Source: Perlucidibaca wandonensis (GTDB lineage Bacteria; Pseudomonadota; Gammaproteobacteria; Pseudomonadales; Moraxellaceae). Taken from it: a stretch of DNA of 64,000 nt. The notes under the pieces are model-generated. The model was not told the origin of the DNA and searched no databases. It was given only the letters and a program-made list of their open reading frames with translations. A program made the translations under genes and the position numbers. Position 1 is the first letter of the stretch. Every line of letters begins with the position of its first letter. Below, in pieces: positions 8,002 through 16,168 of the stretch. Location of the stretch: NCBI RefSeq assembly GCF_042677145.1, contig NZ_JBHTIT010000001.1, forward strand, positions 1,178,001-1,242,000, read 5' to 3'.

Positions 8002-9336
8002 TTAACCCTCCTTCTCAATGCGGGTCAAAACATCACGAAGGATGGGACCGTATTCGTATTTTCCTGGGCATGCATAGGTGCACAGCGCCAAGTCTTCTTC
8101 ATCTAGCTCGAGAGCGCCAAGGGCGATAGCTTGGTCATCATCACCAACAATCAGACTACGTAAAAGCTGAGTTGGCAGAATATCCAAAGGCATTAGTGCC
8201 TCATAGGTGCCTACTGGCACCATGGCGCGCTCGGAGCCATTAGTACTCGTGGTGAAGGCAAATTCGCGTTTTAAGAACTTACCTAGGTACAAGTTCAGCA
8301 CTGAGCTGCGGTGAGTGCCGGGGCGCACATAGTGCAGCAGCTCACGATCGTGGCCTTCTTCTAATGCAGACACTTGCAAGTGGTAGCGACCTAGGTAAGC
8401 CTCAGCCCCACGCACCTGACGACCCGACAATACCGAGCCCGAAATGCTACGGTTTTCGCCAGCAACGAGTTCGCCATCGAGCATCTCAGTGATGTTGGCA
8501 CCAACGACGGTGCGAATTAGGCGCGGCTCTTTCACTACTGGCCCGGCAACAGCAATTACGCGCTGGCTATCGAGGCAACCCGTGACAAATAAACGGCCAA
8601 TCGCCATCACATCTTGATAATTCAAATGCCAGGCTTGGCGTTGCGCTGATACTGGCGCAACGAAGTGCATATGCGTGCCGACTAGGCCTGCTGGGTGTGG
8701 ACCACTGAAAGTTTCAGCACGGGCATTACCGGTGCTGAAAGTATCTGTCGGCGCTTTCGCAACAATGACTGGTGCGCCTAAGCGAGCCAACACCGCCAGA
8801 CCATTAACAAAGGCAGGTTCATCTTCAGCGATGACCAGCGCTGGCTGTACGGCATGTGGGTTGGTATCCATGGCATTAACAAATAGCGCCGATGGCGTAG
8901 TGCCTGGCACTGGCACCTTGCTGAATGGTCGCGTGCGTAGCGCAGTCCATAAGCCGGAAACACGCAGCTGCTCGGTGACAGCTTCCGCGCTCAATGAGGA
9001 CAAGGCATCAACACTGTGCGCCGTGAATTTTTCGACATCATCGATTGTTGGATCGATATCGATAACCAGTGATAAAAATACACGCCGAGCACCGCGGTTC
9101 ACTGCGCGCACACGACCGCTGGCAGGGGCAGTAAATACGACCTGAGCGTTCTTTTTGTCACTGAAAAGAATTTGGCCACAACGAACGCTATCGCCTTCGG
9201 CGACTTGCATCGTGGGCTGTAAGCCAGGGTAGTCGGCACCAACAATGGCCACTGAGCGAACGGCAGGCGAACGGCTAATGGCTTGCTTGGGCGCTCCAGA
9301 CAGAGGCAAGTCGAGGCCTCGTTTGATTTTAATCAT
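8002..9336 (-). CDS. nqrA: Na+-NQR subunit A
   Basis: A 444-residue cytoplasmic subunit and the first gene of the operon. The N-terminus MIKIKRGLDLPLSGAPKQAI and the segments DYPGLQPTMQVAEGDSV, HLNYQDVMAIGRLF and CTYACPGKYEYG are typical of NqrA, which takes part in quinone binding. The promoter is expected in the 98 bases between it and the GAPDH terminator; I see no confident -35/-10 pair there. Confidence 0.97.
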   Translation of the reverse strand: MIKIKRGLDLPLSGAPKQAISRSPAVRSVAIVGADYPGLQPTMQVAEGDSVRCGQILFSDKKNAQVVFTAPASGRVRAVNRGARRVFLSLVIDIDPTIDDVEKFTAHSVDALSSLSAEAVTEQLRVSGLWTALRTRPFSKVPVPGTTPSALFVNAMDTNPHAVQPALVIAEDEPAFVNGLAVLARLGAPVIVAKAPTDTFSTGNARAETFSGPHPAGLVGTHMHFVAPVSAQRQAWHLNYQDVMAIGRLFVTGCLDSQRVIAVAGPVVKEPRLIRTVVGANITEMLDGELVAGENRSISGSVLSGRQVRGAEAYLGRYHLQVSALEEGHDRELLHYVRPGTHRSSVLNLYLGKFLKREFAFTTSTNGSERAMVPVGTYEALMPLDILPTQLLRSLIVGDDDQAIALGALELDEEDLALCTYACPGKYEYGPILRDVLTRIEKEG

Positions 9337-9432
9337 GGTGGATTCCAGCGCGTCTAAGACTAATCTTCACCGTCACGCCTTGCGTGGCACGGTCCGATAC
9401 TTATTGTTCTAAAGCAACAGGCGCAAGGCCTT

Positions 9433-9468
9433 ATAAAACGCTGAGTGGAGGTATATGCCTCCACTCAG
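9433..9468 (-). terminator. Intrinsic terminator of the GAPDH gene
   Basis: A perfect 11-bp stem (CTGAGTGGAGG and CCTCCACTCAG, bases 9441-9451 and 9458-9468) with a six-base loop begins ten bases after the GAPDH stop codon. On the minus strand it is followed by CGTTTTAT. It separates the GAPDH transcript from nqrA. Confidence 0.85.
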
Positions 9469-9478
9469 TCCGACTAGA

Positions 9479-10933
9479 TTAACCTTCTAGCGGCAACGTT
9501 AGGTAGTGCGCGCCAGCAATTTGCTCGGCAATGCGCATGACCTGGCAGCTATAGCCCATCTCGTTGTCATACCAGACATAGAGATTGGCGTGGTTGCCGT
9601 TAACGATGGTGGCTTGGGCATCAAAAACACCGGCCGAACGTGAACCGATAAAGTCGGTCGAAACGACTTCGGTTGAGTTGGTGAAGTCGATTTGCTCTTG
9701 CAGGCTCGAATGCAGCGAGACATTGCGCAAGAACTCATTGAGCTCTTCGCGGCTTGCTGCTGTATCTAAGGTCAGGCTCAAAATAGCCATGGACACATTC
9801 GGTGTTGGTACGCGAATCGAATTGCCAGTGAGCTTGCCCAGCAACTCAGGCAAGGCTTTAGCAACGGCTTTCGCGGCACCAGTTTCGGTAATAACCATGT
9901 TCAATACTGCCGAACGACCACGACGATCCGCCGGGTGGTAGTTGTCGATCAGGTTTTGGTCATTAGTGAATGAGTGCACGGTTTCAACGTGACCAGACGA
10001 AATGCCGTACTGATCGTTCATCACTTTCAATATCGGTGTGATGGCGTTGGTAGTGCATGAAGCCGCAGACAAAATGGTGTCGGCATCAGTAATGCTGTCG
10101 CTGTTTACGCCATAAACGATGTTTTTGATGTCGCCTTTGGCTGGCGCGGTAAGAACCACGCGAGCAACGCCTGGGCATTTCAAGTGACGGCCAAGGCCTT
10201 CGCTGTCCTTTAACTTGCCAGTGTTATCAATGAGCAAGGCATTGTTGATGCCATAAGCTGCGTAATCGATATCTTCTGGGTTGCTGCCATAGATGACTTT
10301 AATGAAGTTGCCGTTGGCGATGATCGCTTCGTTTTCTTCATCGACCGAAATCGTGCCTTCGAATGGGCCGTGAATAGAATCACGGCGCAGCAAGGACGCA
10401 CGTTTTTGTAGGTCGCCATCGGTAGTTTTACGCACCACGATGGCACGCAGACGCAGGCCGCCTTCGTTGCCGGCTTTCTCGATGAGCAAGCGCGCCAAAA
10501 TACGACCGATACGGCCAAAGCCATAAAGCACGACATCGCGTGGCTCACCTAAGGACTTCAGGCCAACGCCTGGTGCAACGGCTTTCTCAACAAAGGCGCG
10601 CAGGTCTTGACCAGCGCCATGTTCGCGGAAGTCGATAGCGATTTTGCCAATATCAACTTGGCAGGCACCGAGACCAAGGCTTTTTACCATTTCCAAGATA
10701 GGGAAAGTGTCGACCACCGACAAATCGCCAGCAATCATGCGCACGCGACGGTGATACTTGAGGATTTGAATCACCGAGCGATTCACTAAAGCGCGACCAA
10801 ATACCGTAACGATGACGTTGTTTTCACGGTGTAAATTACCAATCTGCGGAATCATCGATTCGGCAATGGCTTCACGGTTTTTCCAACGACCAAAATGGTC
10901 GGCTTGCAGTGCTTTAATGGTATCGACAGACAC
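9479..10933 (-). CDS. Glyceraldehyde-3-phosphate dehydrogenase, long form
   Basis: A GAPDH of about 484 residues with an N-terminal extension of some 130 residues before the NAD-binding YGFGRIGR motif. The catalytic cysteine lies in SAASCTTNAITPI and the C-terminal WYDNEMGYSCQVMRI is standard. The same long GAPDH-like protein (PA3001 in Pseudomonas aeruginosa) lies upstream of nqr in pseudomonads, so the neighbourhood is conserved; a gluconeogenic role is often assumed but not shown here. GTG 10933 is chosen because GAGG stands nine bases upstream; an in-frame GTG at 10948 would add five residues without a good ribosome site. Confidence 0.9.
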   Translation of the reverse strand: MSVDTIKALQADHFGRWKNREAIAESMIPQIGNLHRENNVIVTVFGRALVNRSVIQILKYHRRVRMIAGDLSVVDTFPILEMVKSLGLGACQVDIGKIAIDFREHGAGQDLRAFVEKAVAPGVGLKSLGEPRDVVLYGFGRIGRILARLLIEKAGNEGGLRLRAIVVRKTTDGDLQKRASLLRRDSIHGPFEGTISVDEENEAIIANGNFIKVIYGSNPEDIDYAAYGINNALLIDNTGKLKDSEGLGRHLKCPGVARVVLTAPAKGDIKNIVYGVNSDSITDADTILSAASCTTNAITPILKVMNDQYGISSGHVETVHSFTNDQNLIDNYHPADRRGRSAVLNMVITETGAAKAVAKALPELLGKLTGNSIRVPTPNVSMAILSLTLDTAASREELNEFLRNVSLHSSLQEQIDFTNSTEVVSTDFIGSRSAGVFDAQATIVNGNHANLYVWYDNEMGYSCQVMRIAEQIAGAHYLTLPLEG

Positions 10934-11048
10934 GATAGAGAACCTCACGGGGCATTTTAGATGGGGCGAAGTTTACGGTTTTACACCAGCTCCGACCAGT
11001 GTTGTCATACTTAGTGCGTCAAATGTGGATAAACGGTAGACAAAAGTC

Positions 11049-11843
11049 TTAGGCAGCGGCGTCTTTATCGGCCTCGGATCGAGTAAATACCGGCGACTCG
11101 GGCCGCGACAGCGCGGCATCGTAGCGATAGCCATCAATATCGAAATCTAGCAGTGCCTCAGGTGTACTAATGCGCTCTTGGATTAGCCACGCAGCCATTC
11201 GGCCACGAGCTTTTTTGGCAAAAAAGCTAATGATTTTGAATTGACCGTTTTTTTCATCACGAAATTGCGGCGTAATTAAGCGCCCCTGCAGCTTTTTCGG
11301 CTGGATGGCGCGAAAGTATTCCTGCGATGCCAGATTCACCAAAACTTCGTCGCCCTGCTCAGCTACGGCGGTGTTTACCGCCTCGGTGAGCTGATCGCCC
11401 CAAAACTCGTAGAGATTTTTGCCGCGAGGGTTATTCAAGTCAGTGCCCATTTCCAAGCGATATGGGCGCATATAGTCGAGCGGACGCAATAGGCCATAAA
11501 GCCCTGAAAGTATGCGCAAATGCTGCTGGGCCTGAATTAAGTCATCGGCGCTAAAGCGTGAGACATCAAGGCCGGTATAAACATCACCTTTGAAGGCAAA
11601 TAACGCAGGGCGTGCTTCTGGCGCACTAAATAAAGGCTGCCATTCGTTGTAGCGCGCGACATTTAAGCTGGCGAGCTTGTCGGATAGGCTCATTAAGCTG
11701 GCGATTTCAGCGGGCGTTTTTTCTTTCAGCACATCGATAAGCTCGGCAGCTTCGCTAACGTATTGCGGCTGAGTCGGCGCGACAAAGGCTGGCAGTGGCG
11801 TTTCATAGTCCAAGGTTTTGGCCGGCGACACGATAATCAGCAT
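11049..11843 (-). CDS. yaaA: Peroxide stress protein YaaA (DUF328)
   Basis: A 264-residue YaaA/DUF328 protein beginning MLIIVSPAKTLDYETPLP, with the family segments ALFAFKGDVYTGLD, HLRILSGLYGLLRPLD, PYRLEMG and LVNLASQEYF. In E. coli YaaA limits free iron and oxidative DNA damage during peroxide stress and binds DNA. The start at 11843 is supported by AGGAG eight bases upstream and by the family N-terminus; an upstream in-frame codon would add 11 extra residues. It stands alone and diverges from the following plus-strand hydrolase gene. Confidence 0.94.
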   Translation of the reverse strand: MLIIVSPAKTLDYETPLPAFVAPTQPQYVSEAAELIDVLKEKTPAEIASLMSLSDKLASLNVARYNEWQPLFSAPEARPALFAFKGDVYTGLDVSRFSADDLIQAQQHLRILSGLYGLLRPLDYMRPYRLEMGTDLNNPRGKNLYEFWGDQLTEAVNTAVAEQGDEVLVNLASQEYFRAIQPKKLQGRLITPQFRDEKNGQFKIISFFAKKARGRMAAWLIQERISTPEALLDFDIDGYRYDAALSRPESPVFTRSEADKDAAA

Positions 11844-11950
11844 GAGAGCTCCTACATAGCGAAATAGCATGGGCATAGTATAGTCACGCCCTCAACTCCA
11901 GCGGGCAATCGTACAAATGATTGTCTGCATTAGACAGTAAAGAGACGTTT

Positions 11951-12820
11951 ATGGTTTTAGCCGACGCCACCACCCTGCCTATTATTGCCGATAGTCATCA
12001 ACGCCTGAGTGCTCGCGTGTGGCGTATTACTGCGGCCAATCCAAGCATCATGACTGGGCCTGGCACCAATACTTATCTGCTGATTGGCCAAAGCTGCGTA
12101 GCCATGGTTGATCCAGGCCCTGCCGATGACGCGCATTTAACAGCCATGCTGGCAGCCATCGCCGAGGCCGGCTTGGCGCTGACGCATATCTTGCTCACCC
12201 ACACGCATCGCGACCATTCGCCGGGCACGCAGGCGCTGGTCGCCGCTACTGGCGCGCGAGTGTGTGGCATGCCGCCTTTAGCCGAAGACCCCAGCCAAGA
12301 TCGCGATACCGTGATTGAAGAGATTTGGGCCGACGGCTATCGCTTTCAGGAGCTGGGCTGGCCGCTAGAGGTCATCCATACGCCTGGGCATGTCGAAAAT
12401 CATCTCTGCTTTCACTGCCCCGATGAGCAATGGGTGATTACTGGTGACCATATTATCCAAGGCTCAACCGTGGTCATCATTCCGCCACATGGCCGCCTTG
12501 GCGATTATGTTCGCTCACTGAATAAGCTTTTAGATCGCGGCATTGAGTACTTGCTACCTGGGCATGGCACCGTGATGGCCAATGCCGAAGCTGTAGTCGC
12601 AGGCACCGTAGCGCACCGCCTACAGCGCGAAAACAAAGTCATAGCTGCGCTGGCAAAACACCCGCCAGCCAGCCTCGCCGACTGGGTGCCCATTGTTTAT
12701 GACGATGTCTCACCGCATTTGCACCCCATTGCGCGTTTCAGCCTCTGGGCGCACTTACTCAAGCTTGCTGAAGACGGCGTAGTCACAGAGATCGACGGCA
12801 TTTGGCAGCAAGTGCGTTAA
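11951..12820 (+). CDS. Metallo-beta-lactamase-fold hydrolase (LACTB2-like)
   Basis: A 289-residue MBL-fold protein. The metal-binding THTHRDHSPG is at residues 83-92, GHVENHLCFH supplies the next histidine, TGDHII the bridging aspartate and LPGHG the last histidine. A C-terminal winged-helix-like region (HRLQRENKVIAAL to the end) is typical of the LACTB2 subgroup, some of which are nucleases; the substrate here is unknown. ATG 11951 is chosen because GTNTYLLIG then lies at the usual distance; a TTG 30 bases earlier is possible. It is followed within 40 bases by the AarF-like gene. Confidence 0.88.
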   Translation: MVLADATTLPIIADSHQRLSARVWRITAANPSIMTGPGTNTYLLIGQSCVAMVDPGPADDAHLTAMLAAIAEAGLALTHILLTHTHRDHSPGTQALVAATGARVCGMPPLAEDPSQDRDTVIEEIWADGYRFQELGWPLEVIHTPGHVENHLCFHCPDEQWVITGDHIIQGSTVVIIPPHGRLGDYVRSLNKLLDRGIEYLLPGHGTVMANAEAVVAGTVAHRLQRENKVIAALAKHPPASLADWVPIVYDDVSPHLHPIARFSLWAHLLKLAEDGVVTEIDGIWQQVR

Positions 12821-12858
12821 ACTCGCGCGCATAAAGTAACCGCAAGGATCGTTAATTC

Positions 12859-14214
12859 ATGGTCGATGATCGCCTAAAACGCTTAAAAACCGGTGCCTTT
12901 GAGCGCCGCTTTTCCATCGCTAAAGCCTCATTTGTCGCTGGCTCGCGCATGGCCGCCTCTGCCGCAGGCTCATTTTTCTCAGCACCTGAAAATCGCGCCT
13001 CTGCCCGCCGCCAAGCCTTAGCTGAACAGGCCGAATACCTCGTTGGCGAACTTGGCCAGCTCAAAGGCAGCGTGGTGAAAATTGGCCAAATGATGGCACT
13101 CTATGGCGAGCACTTTTTACCCGAAGAAATCACCTCTGCCCTGCACAAGCTCAATGACTCCACCGCCTCTTTGGAATGGGCGACTCTCGAACCCATCGTG
13201 CGTGAGCAACTCGGCGATCGTTTCGACGACTTAATCATTAACCCCGAACCATTAGGTGCTGCATCTTTAGCGCAAGTGCATCGCGCCAAACGTCGTAGCG
13301 ATGGCGCAGAAATGGTGCTGAAAATTCAGTATCCCGGCGTTGCCGACGCCATCGATAGCGACTTAAACCTTGTCACCAGCATGCTCAAACTCACTCGCGC
13401 CGTGCCACAAACGCGCGAGTTTGAAGACTGGCTCGATGAAGTTCGGATGATGATGCATCGCGAGGTCAACTACCCGCTGGAAGCCGAAACCACGCAGTTA
13501 TTCGGCGATTACCTAAAAGATGATCCGCGCTTTATCGTGCCGAAAATCTATCCCGAATACTGTGGCGACAAGCTCATTGTGATGTCGTTTGAAACCGGCG
13601 TACCAGTCAATAGCAGCATCGTGATGGCGCTGCCACAAGCTCGCCGCGATGCCATCTCGCTCGCCGCATTGGAAATTTGCTGCCGCGAAGTCTTCGTTTG
13701 GGGCCGACTACAAACCGATCCCAACTTCGGCAACTACTTAGTCAAATTGAGCGATGACGGCGAGCATGATCAAATCGTCCTGCTAGATTTTGGTGCCGTC
13801 CGCGACTTCCCTGAAGAGTTGCTGTCATTGGCGCGCAACCTAACCCGCGCCTGCTTTAATCGTGATCGCCAAGCCATGATGGCGGCCATGACGGGTTTCC
13901 GCTTCCTCGACAACTTACAGCCCAATGTCCGCGAAGGCTTTCTTGACCTAGCGCTACTGGCCTTCGAGCCTTTTGCAGCCAATGAGTTTGTGCCAGCTGA
14001 AATCCTCAACGCCGACGGCCATTATTGCTGGGCAAAAAGCATGTTGCATAAACGTGCGGCAACCCAAGCCGCGCGCTCAGCGGCAAGCCGCCACTTTAGC
14101 GTGCCGCCAAAAGAGTTTATGTTTTTGAGCCGCAAATTGATGGGCGCCTACACCTTTATGACGGTGATGAACGCCCAGCTTGATGGCCGTAGCCTACTAG
14201 CGAAATACCTCTAG
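12859..14214 (+). CDS. ABC1/AarF/UbiB-family atypical kinase
   Basis: A 451-residue member of the ABC1 (COQ8/UbiB) family. The N-terminal signature KGSVVKIGQMMAL contains the KxGQ motif, followed by LGAASLAQVHRA (the alanine-rich loop), KIQYPG with the invariant lysine, a DPNFGNY catalytic-loop segment and LLDFGAVRDF. These proteins are atypical ATPases/kinases; COQ8 and UbiB support ubiquinone synthesis. UbiB itself is longer with C-terminal membrane helices, and none is visible here, so this is a paralogue whose client is unknown. A single AAGGAT lies upstream of the ATG. Confidence 0.88.
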   Translation: MVDDRLKRLKTGAFERRFSIAKASFVAGSRMAASAAGSFFSAPENRASARRQALAEQAEYLVGELGQLKGSVVKIGQMMALYGEHFLPEEITSALHKLNDSTASLEWATLEPIVREQLGDRFDDLIINPEPLGAASLAQVHRAKRRSDGAEMVLKIQYPGVADAIDSDLNLVTSMLKLTRAVPQTREFEDWLDEVRMMMHREVNYPLEAETTQLFGDYLKDDPRFIVPKIYPEYCGDKLIVMSFETGVPVNSSIVMALPQARRDAISLAALEICCREVFVWGRLQTDPNFGNYLVKLSDDGEHDQIVLLDFGAVRDFPEELLSLARNLTRACFNRDRQAMMAAMTGFRFLDNLQPNVREGFLDLALLAFEPFAANEFVPAEILNADGHYCWAKSMLHKRAATQAARSAASRHFSVPPKEFMFLSRKLMGAYTFMTVMNAQLDGRSLLAKYL

Positions 14215-14223
14215 CGAGTGCTG

Positions 14224-14730
14224 TTATAACAACGGCCACAAGGTTTTGCAGGCACCCACTGCCAAAACAGCCACACCAGCTATTTCAACCAGTGCCAAAA
14301 CACCCATAAAGCTGTGAACCAACACGCCAGGCAAATGGCTCTTACCGAGCACATAGGGCTTGGCGAGTTGGTTGCGCGTGTCGTTTAGCCAGCCATGAAT
14401 CATGTAAGTCACTACAGCGCTAGCAAAAAAGAATAGCGGCCCAGCGGTAGCCCACCAAGTAATCGTCGGCGAAAATGGACTCAATGTCGCCAAAGATGCT
14501 ACCAAAAGTGCCGAAAACGAATACATCAGCGATGATCTATGCGCGATATCAACATAATACGGCGCGCGCGACTGAGGGCTCATCGCTATCGCTAAATACT
14601 TCCATAGGCCCGTCAACAAACCAGTCATAAGCAAGCCAGCAGCGGCCAATAGCGCCAAACTGATGCTACTCATTTGTAACTCTGCTTGAGCAAAGAGCTG
14701 GCTCAGCACTGGAAAATCTGTATTCAGCAT
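14224..14730 (-). CDS. Small four-helix membrane protein, unknown function
   Basis: A 168-residue hydrophobic protein with four predicted helices (about residues 20-46, 66-86, 92-114 and 138-163). A polar loop between helices 1 and 2 (SPQSRAPYYVDIAHRSSLMYS) and another after helix 3 (HGWLNDTRNQLAKPYVLGK) hold most charged residues, and the helix-2 start has a His-Arg pair. I do not recognise the family. AAGG precedes the ATG at nine bases; a second Met at residue 20 is an alternative start. It converges on the AarF-like gene with nine bases between stops. Confidence 0.7.
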   Translation of the reverse strand: MLNTDFPVLSQLFAQAELQMSSISLALLAAAGLLMTGLLTGLWKYLAIAMSPQSRAPYYVDIAHRSSLMYSFSALLVASLATLSPFSPTITWWATAGPLFFFASAVVTYMIHGWLNDTRNQLAKPYVLGKSHLPGVLVHSFMGVLALVEIAGVAVLAVGACKTLWPLL

Positions 14731-14749
14731 GTCTTATTACCTTTATTTC

Positions 14750-14763
14750 GCAAAAAGTTTTGC
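14750..14763. promoter_or_regulatory. GCAAAA/TTTTGC inverted repeat
   Basis: A 14-base inverted repeat (arms GCAAAA and TTTTGC, two-base centre) lies 20 bases upstream of the membrane-protein start and about 140 bases upstream of the acyl-CoA dehydrogenase start. It may be an operator for either gene. The rest of the 14731-14905 gap is AT-rich with an eight-T run near 14827 and no clear promoter pair. Confidence 0.3.
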
Positions 14764-14905
14764 AAAGCGTCATATTGCGCATTATGTTAGCGCGTGACTA
14801 TCTAGTCGAACACTTCCTAGCAGCTATTTTTTTTCACTGACGACCGCGCTTAACCGCCAGCGTCACTTACCGCTAGCGAGCCTAACCTTTTTTGAGGACA
14901 GCATC

Positions 14906-16063
14906 ATGCGCTTTACCGAAGAACACGAAGCTCTACGCCGCACAACACGCCAATTTGTCGAAAACAACATCAATCCACACGTTGATACTTGGGAAGAAGC
15001 AGGCCGCTTTCCTGCCCATGACTTATTCAAAAAAATGGGCGACCTCGGCCTACTTGGCGTGCACAAGCCTGTTGAGTTTGGCGGCTCTGGCCTCGACTAC
15101 TCCTACAATATGGTCGTTGTTGAAGAGCTAGGCCGCATCGCCTGTGGCGGTATTCCTATGGCCATTGGCGTGCAAACCGACATGGCAACGCCAGCGATTG
15201 CGCGTTTTGGCTCAGACTACTTGAAAGATAAGTTTCTGCGCCCTGCCATTGCCGGCGAAATGGTGGCCGCGATTGCCGTCAGTGAAGTGCATGCCGGCTC
15301 TGATGTCGCCGCAATCAAAACTAAAGCGGTGAAAGATGGCGACGATTACGTCATCAATGGCAGCAAAATGTGGATCACCAACAGCTTACAAGCCGACTTC
15401 TTCTGCTTGCTCGCCAATACCAGCGATGATGGCCCTTACAACAACAAATCATTGATTGTTGTGCCATCAAAAACACCCGGCATCTCCTTCTCCAAGCCCA
15501 TTGATAAACTAGGCCAGCGCAGCTCAGATACCGCTCAGGTTTTCTTTGATGACGTGCGCGTGCCACAGGCCAATTTGATCGGCACTGAAGGCATGGGCTT
15601 TATGATGCAAATGCTGCAGTTCCAAGAAGAGCGTATTTTCTGCGCCGCCAGCGCCCTAGGTGGTATGACCAAATGTGTTGAGCTCACCGTAGATTACGCA
15701 CGCTCACGGATGATCTACGGCAAGCCCTTACTCGATCAGCAAGTAGTGCATTTTCGCTTAGCCGAGCTAATGACTGAGATCGAGGCACTTCGTGGCCTGA
15801 CACATTCAGTCTGCGAACAACACATTGCTGGTGAGAACGTCACCATGCTCGCCTCAATGGCCAAGCTCAAAGCTGGTCGCCTGATGCGTGAAGTCACTGA
15901 TAGCTGCTTACAATACTGGGGCGGCCAAGGCTTTACTTGGGATAACCCCATTGCGCGCGCCTACCGCGATGGCCGCCTAGGCTCGATCGGCGGCGGTGCC
16001 GATGAAGTCATGCTCGGCATTATTTGTAAAACTATGGGCACTCTACCCACCAAAAAACGCTAA
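14906..16063 (+). CDS. Acyl-CoA dehydrogenase
   Basis: A 385-residue FAD-dependent acyl-CoA dehydrogenase that makes trans-2-enoyl-CoA. It has the N-terminal helical domain, AVSEVHAGSDVAAIKTKA and WITNS flavin-binding segments, RSSDTAQVFFDDVRVP and the C-terminal QYWGGQGFTWDNPIARAYRD. At the position of the usual C-terminal catalytic Glu there is Gly (SIGGGADEVM), as in isovaleryl- and long-chain types, where a Glu in an earlier helix acts; here Glu241/Glu242 in FQEER are the candidates. GAGG precedes ATG 14906. A good terminator follows. Confidence 0.93.
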   Translation: MRFTEEHEALRRTTRQFVENNINPHVDTWEEAGRFPAHDLFKKMGDLGLLGVHKPVEFGGSGLDYSYNMVVVEELGRIACGGIPMAIGVQTDMATPAIARFGSDYLKDKFLRPAIAGEMVAAIAVSEVHAGSDVAAIKTKAVKDGDDYVINGSKMWITNSLQADFFCLLANTSDDGPYNNKSLIVVPSKTPGISFSKPIDKLGQRSSDTAQVFFDDVRVPQANLIGTEGMGFMMQMLQFQEERIFCAASALGGMTKCVELTVDYARSRMIYGKPLLDQQVVHFRLAELMTEIEALRGLTHSVCEQHIAGENVTMLASMAKLKAGRLMREVTDSCLQYWGGQGFTWDNPIARAYRDGRLGSIGGGADEVMLGIICKTMGTLPTKKR

Positions 16064-16109
16064 GCCATTCGCATAAAAACTTGCGAGACCTGAGCTTCGC
16101 CGTTAACTT

Positions 16110-16136
16110 AGCCGCCACTTCAGGCGGCTTTGTTTT
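16110..16136 (+). terminator. Intrinsic terminator after the acyl-CoA dehydrogenase
   Basis: A perfect 7-bp GC-rich stem (AGCCGCC, loop ACTTCA, GGCGGCT) is followed by TTGTTTT, 46 bases after the stop codon. It implies the acyl-CoA synthetase downstream has its own promoter or is reached by read-through. Confidence 0.8.
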
Positions 16137-16168
16137 AGCTAACTTCCATTATTTTGCAGAGAATTCGT

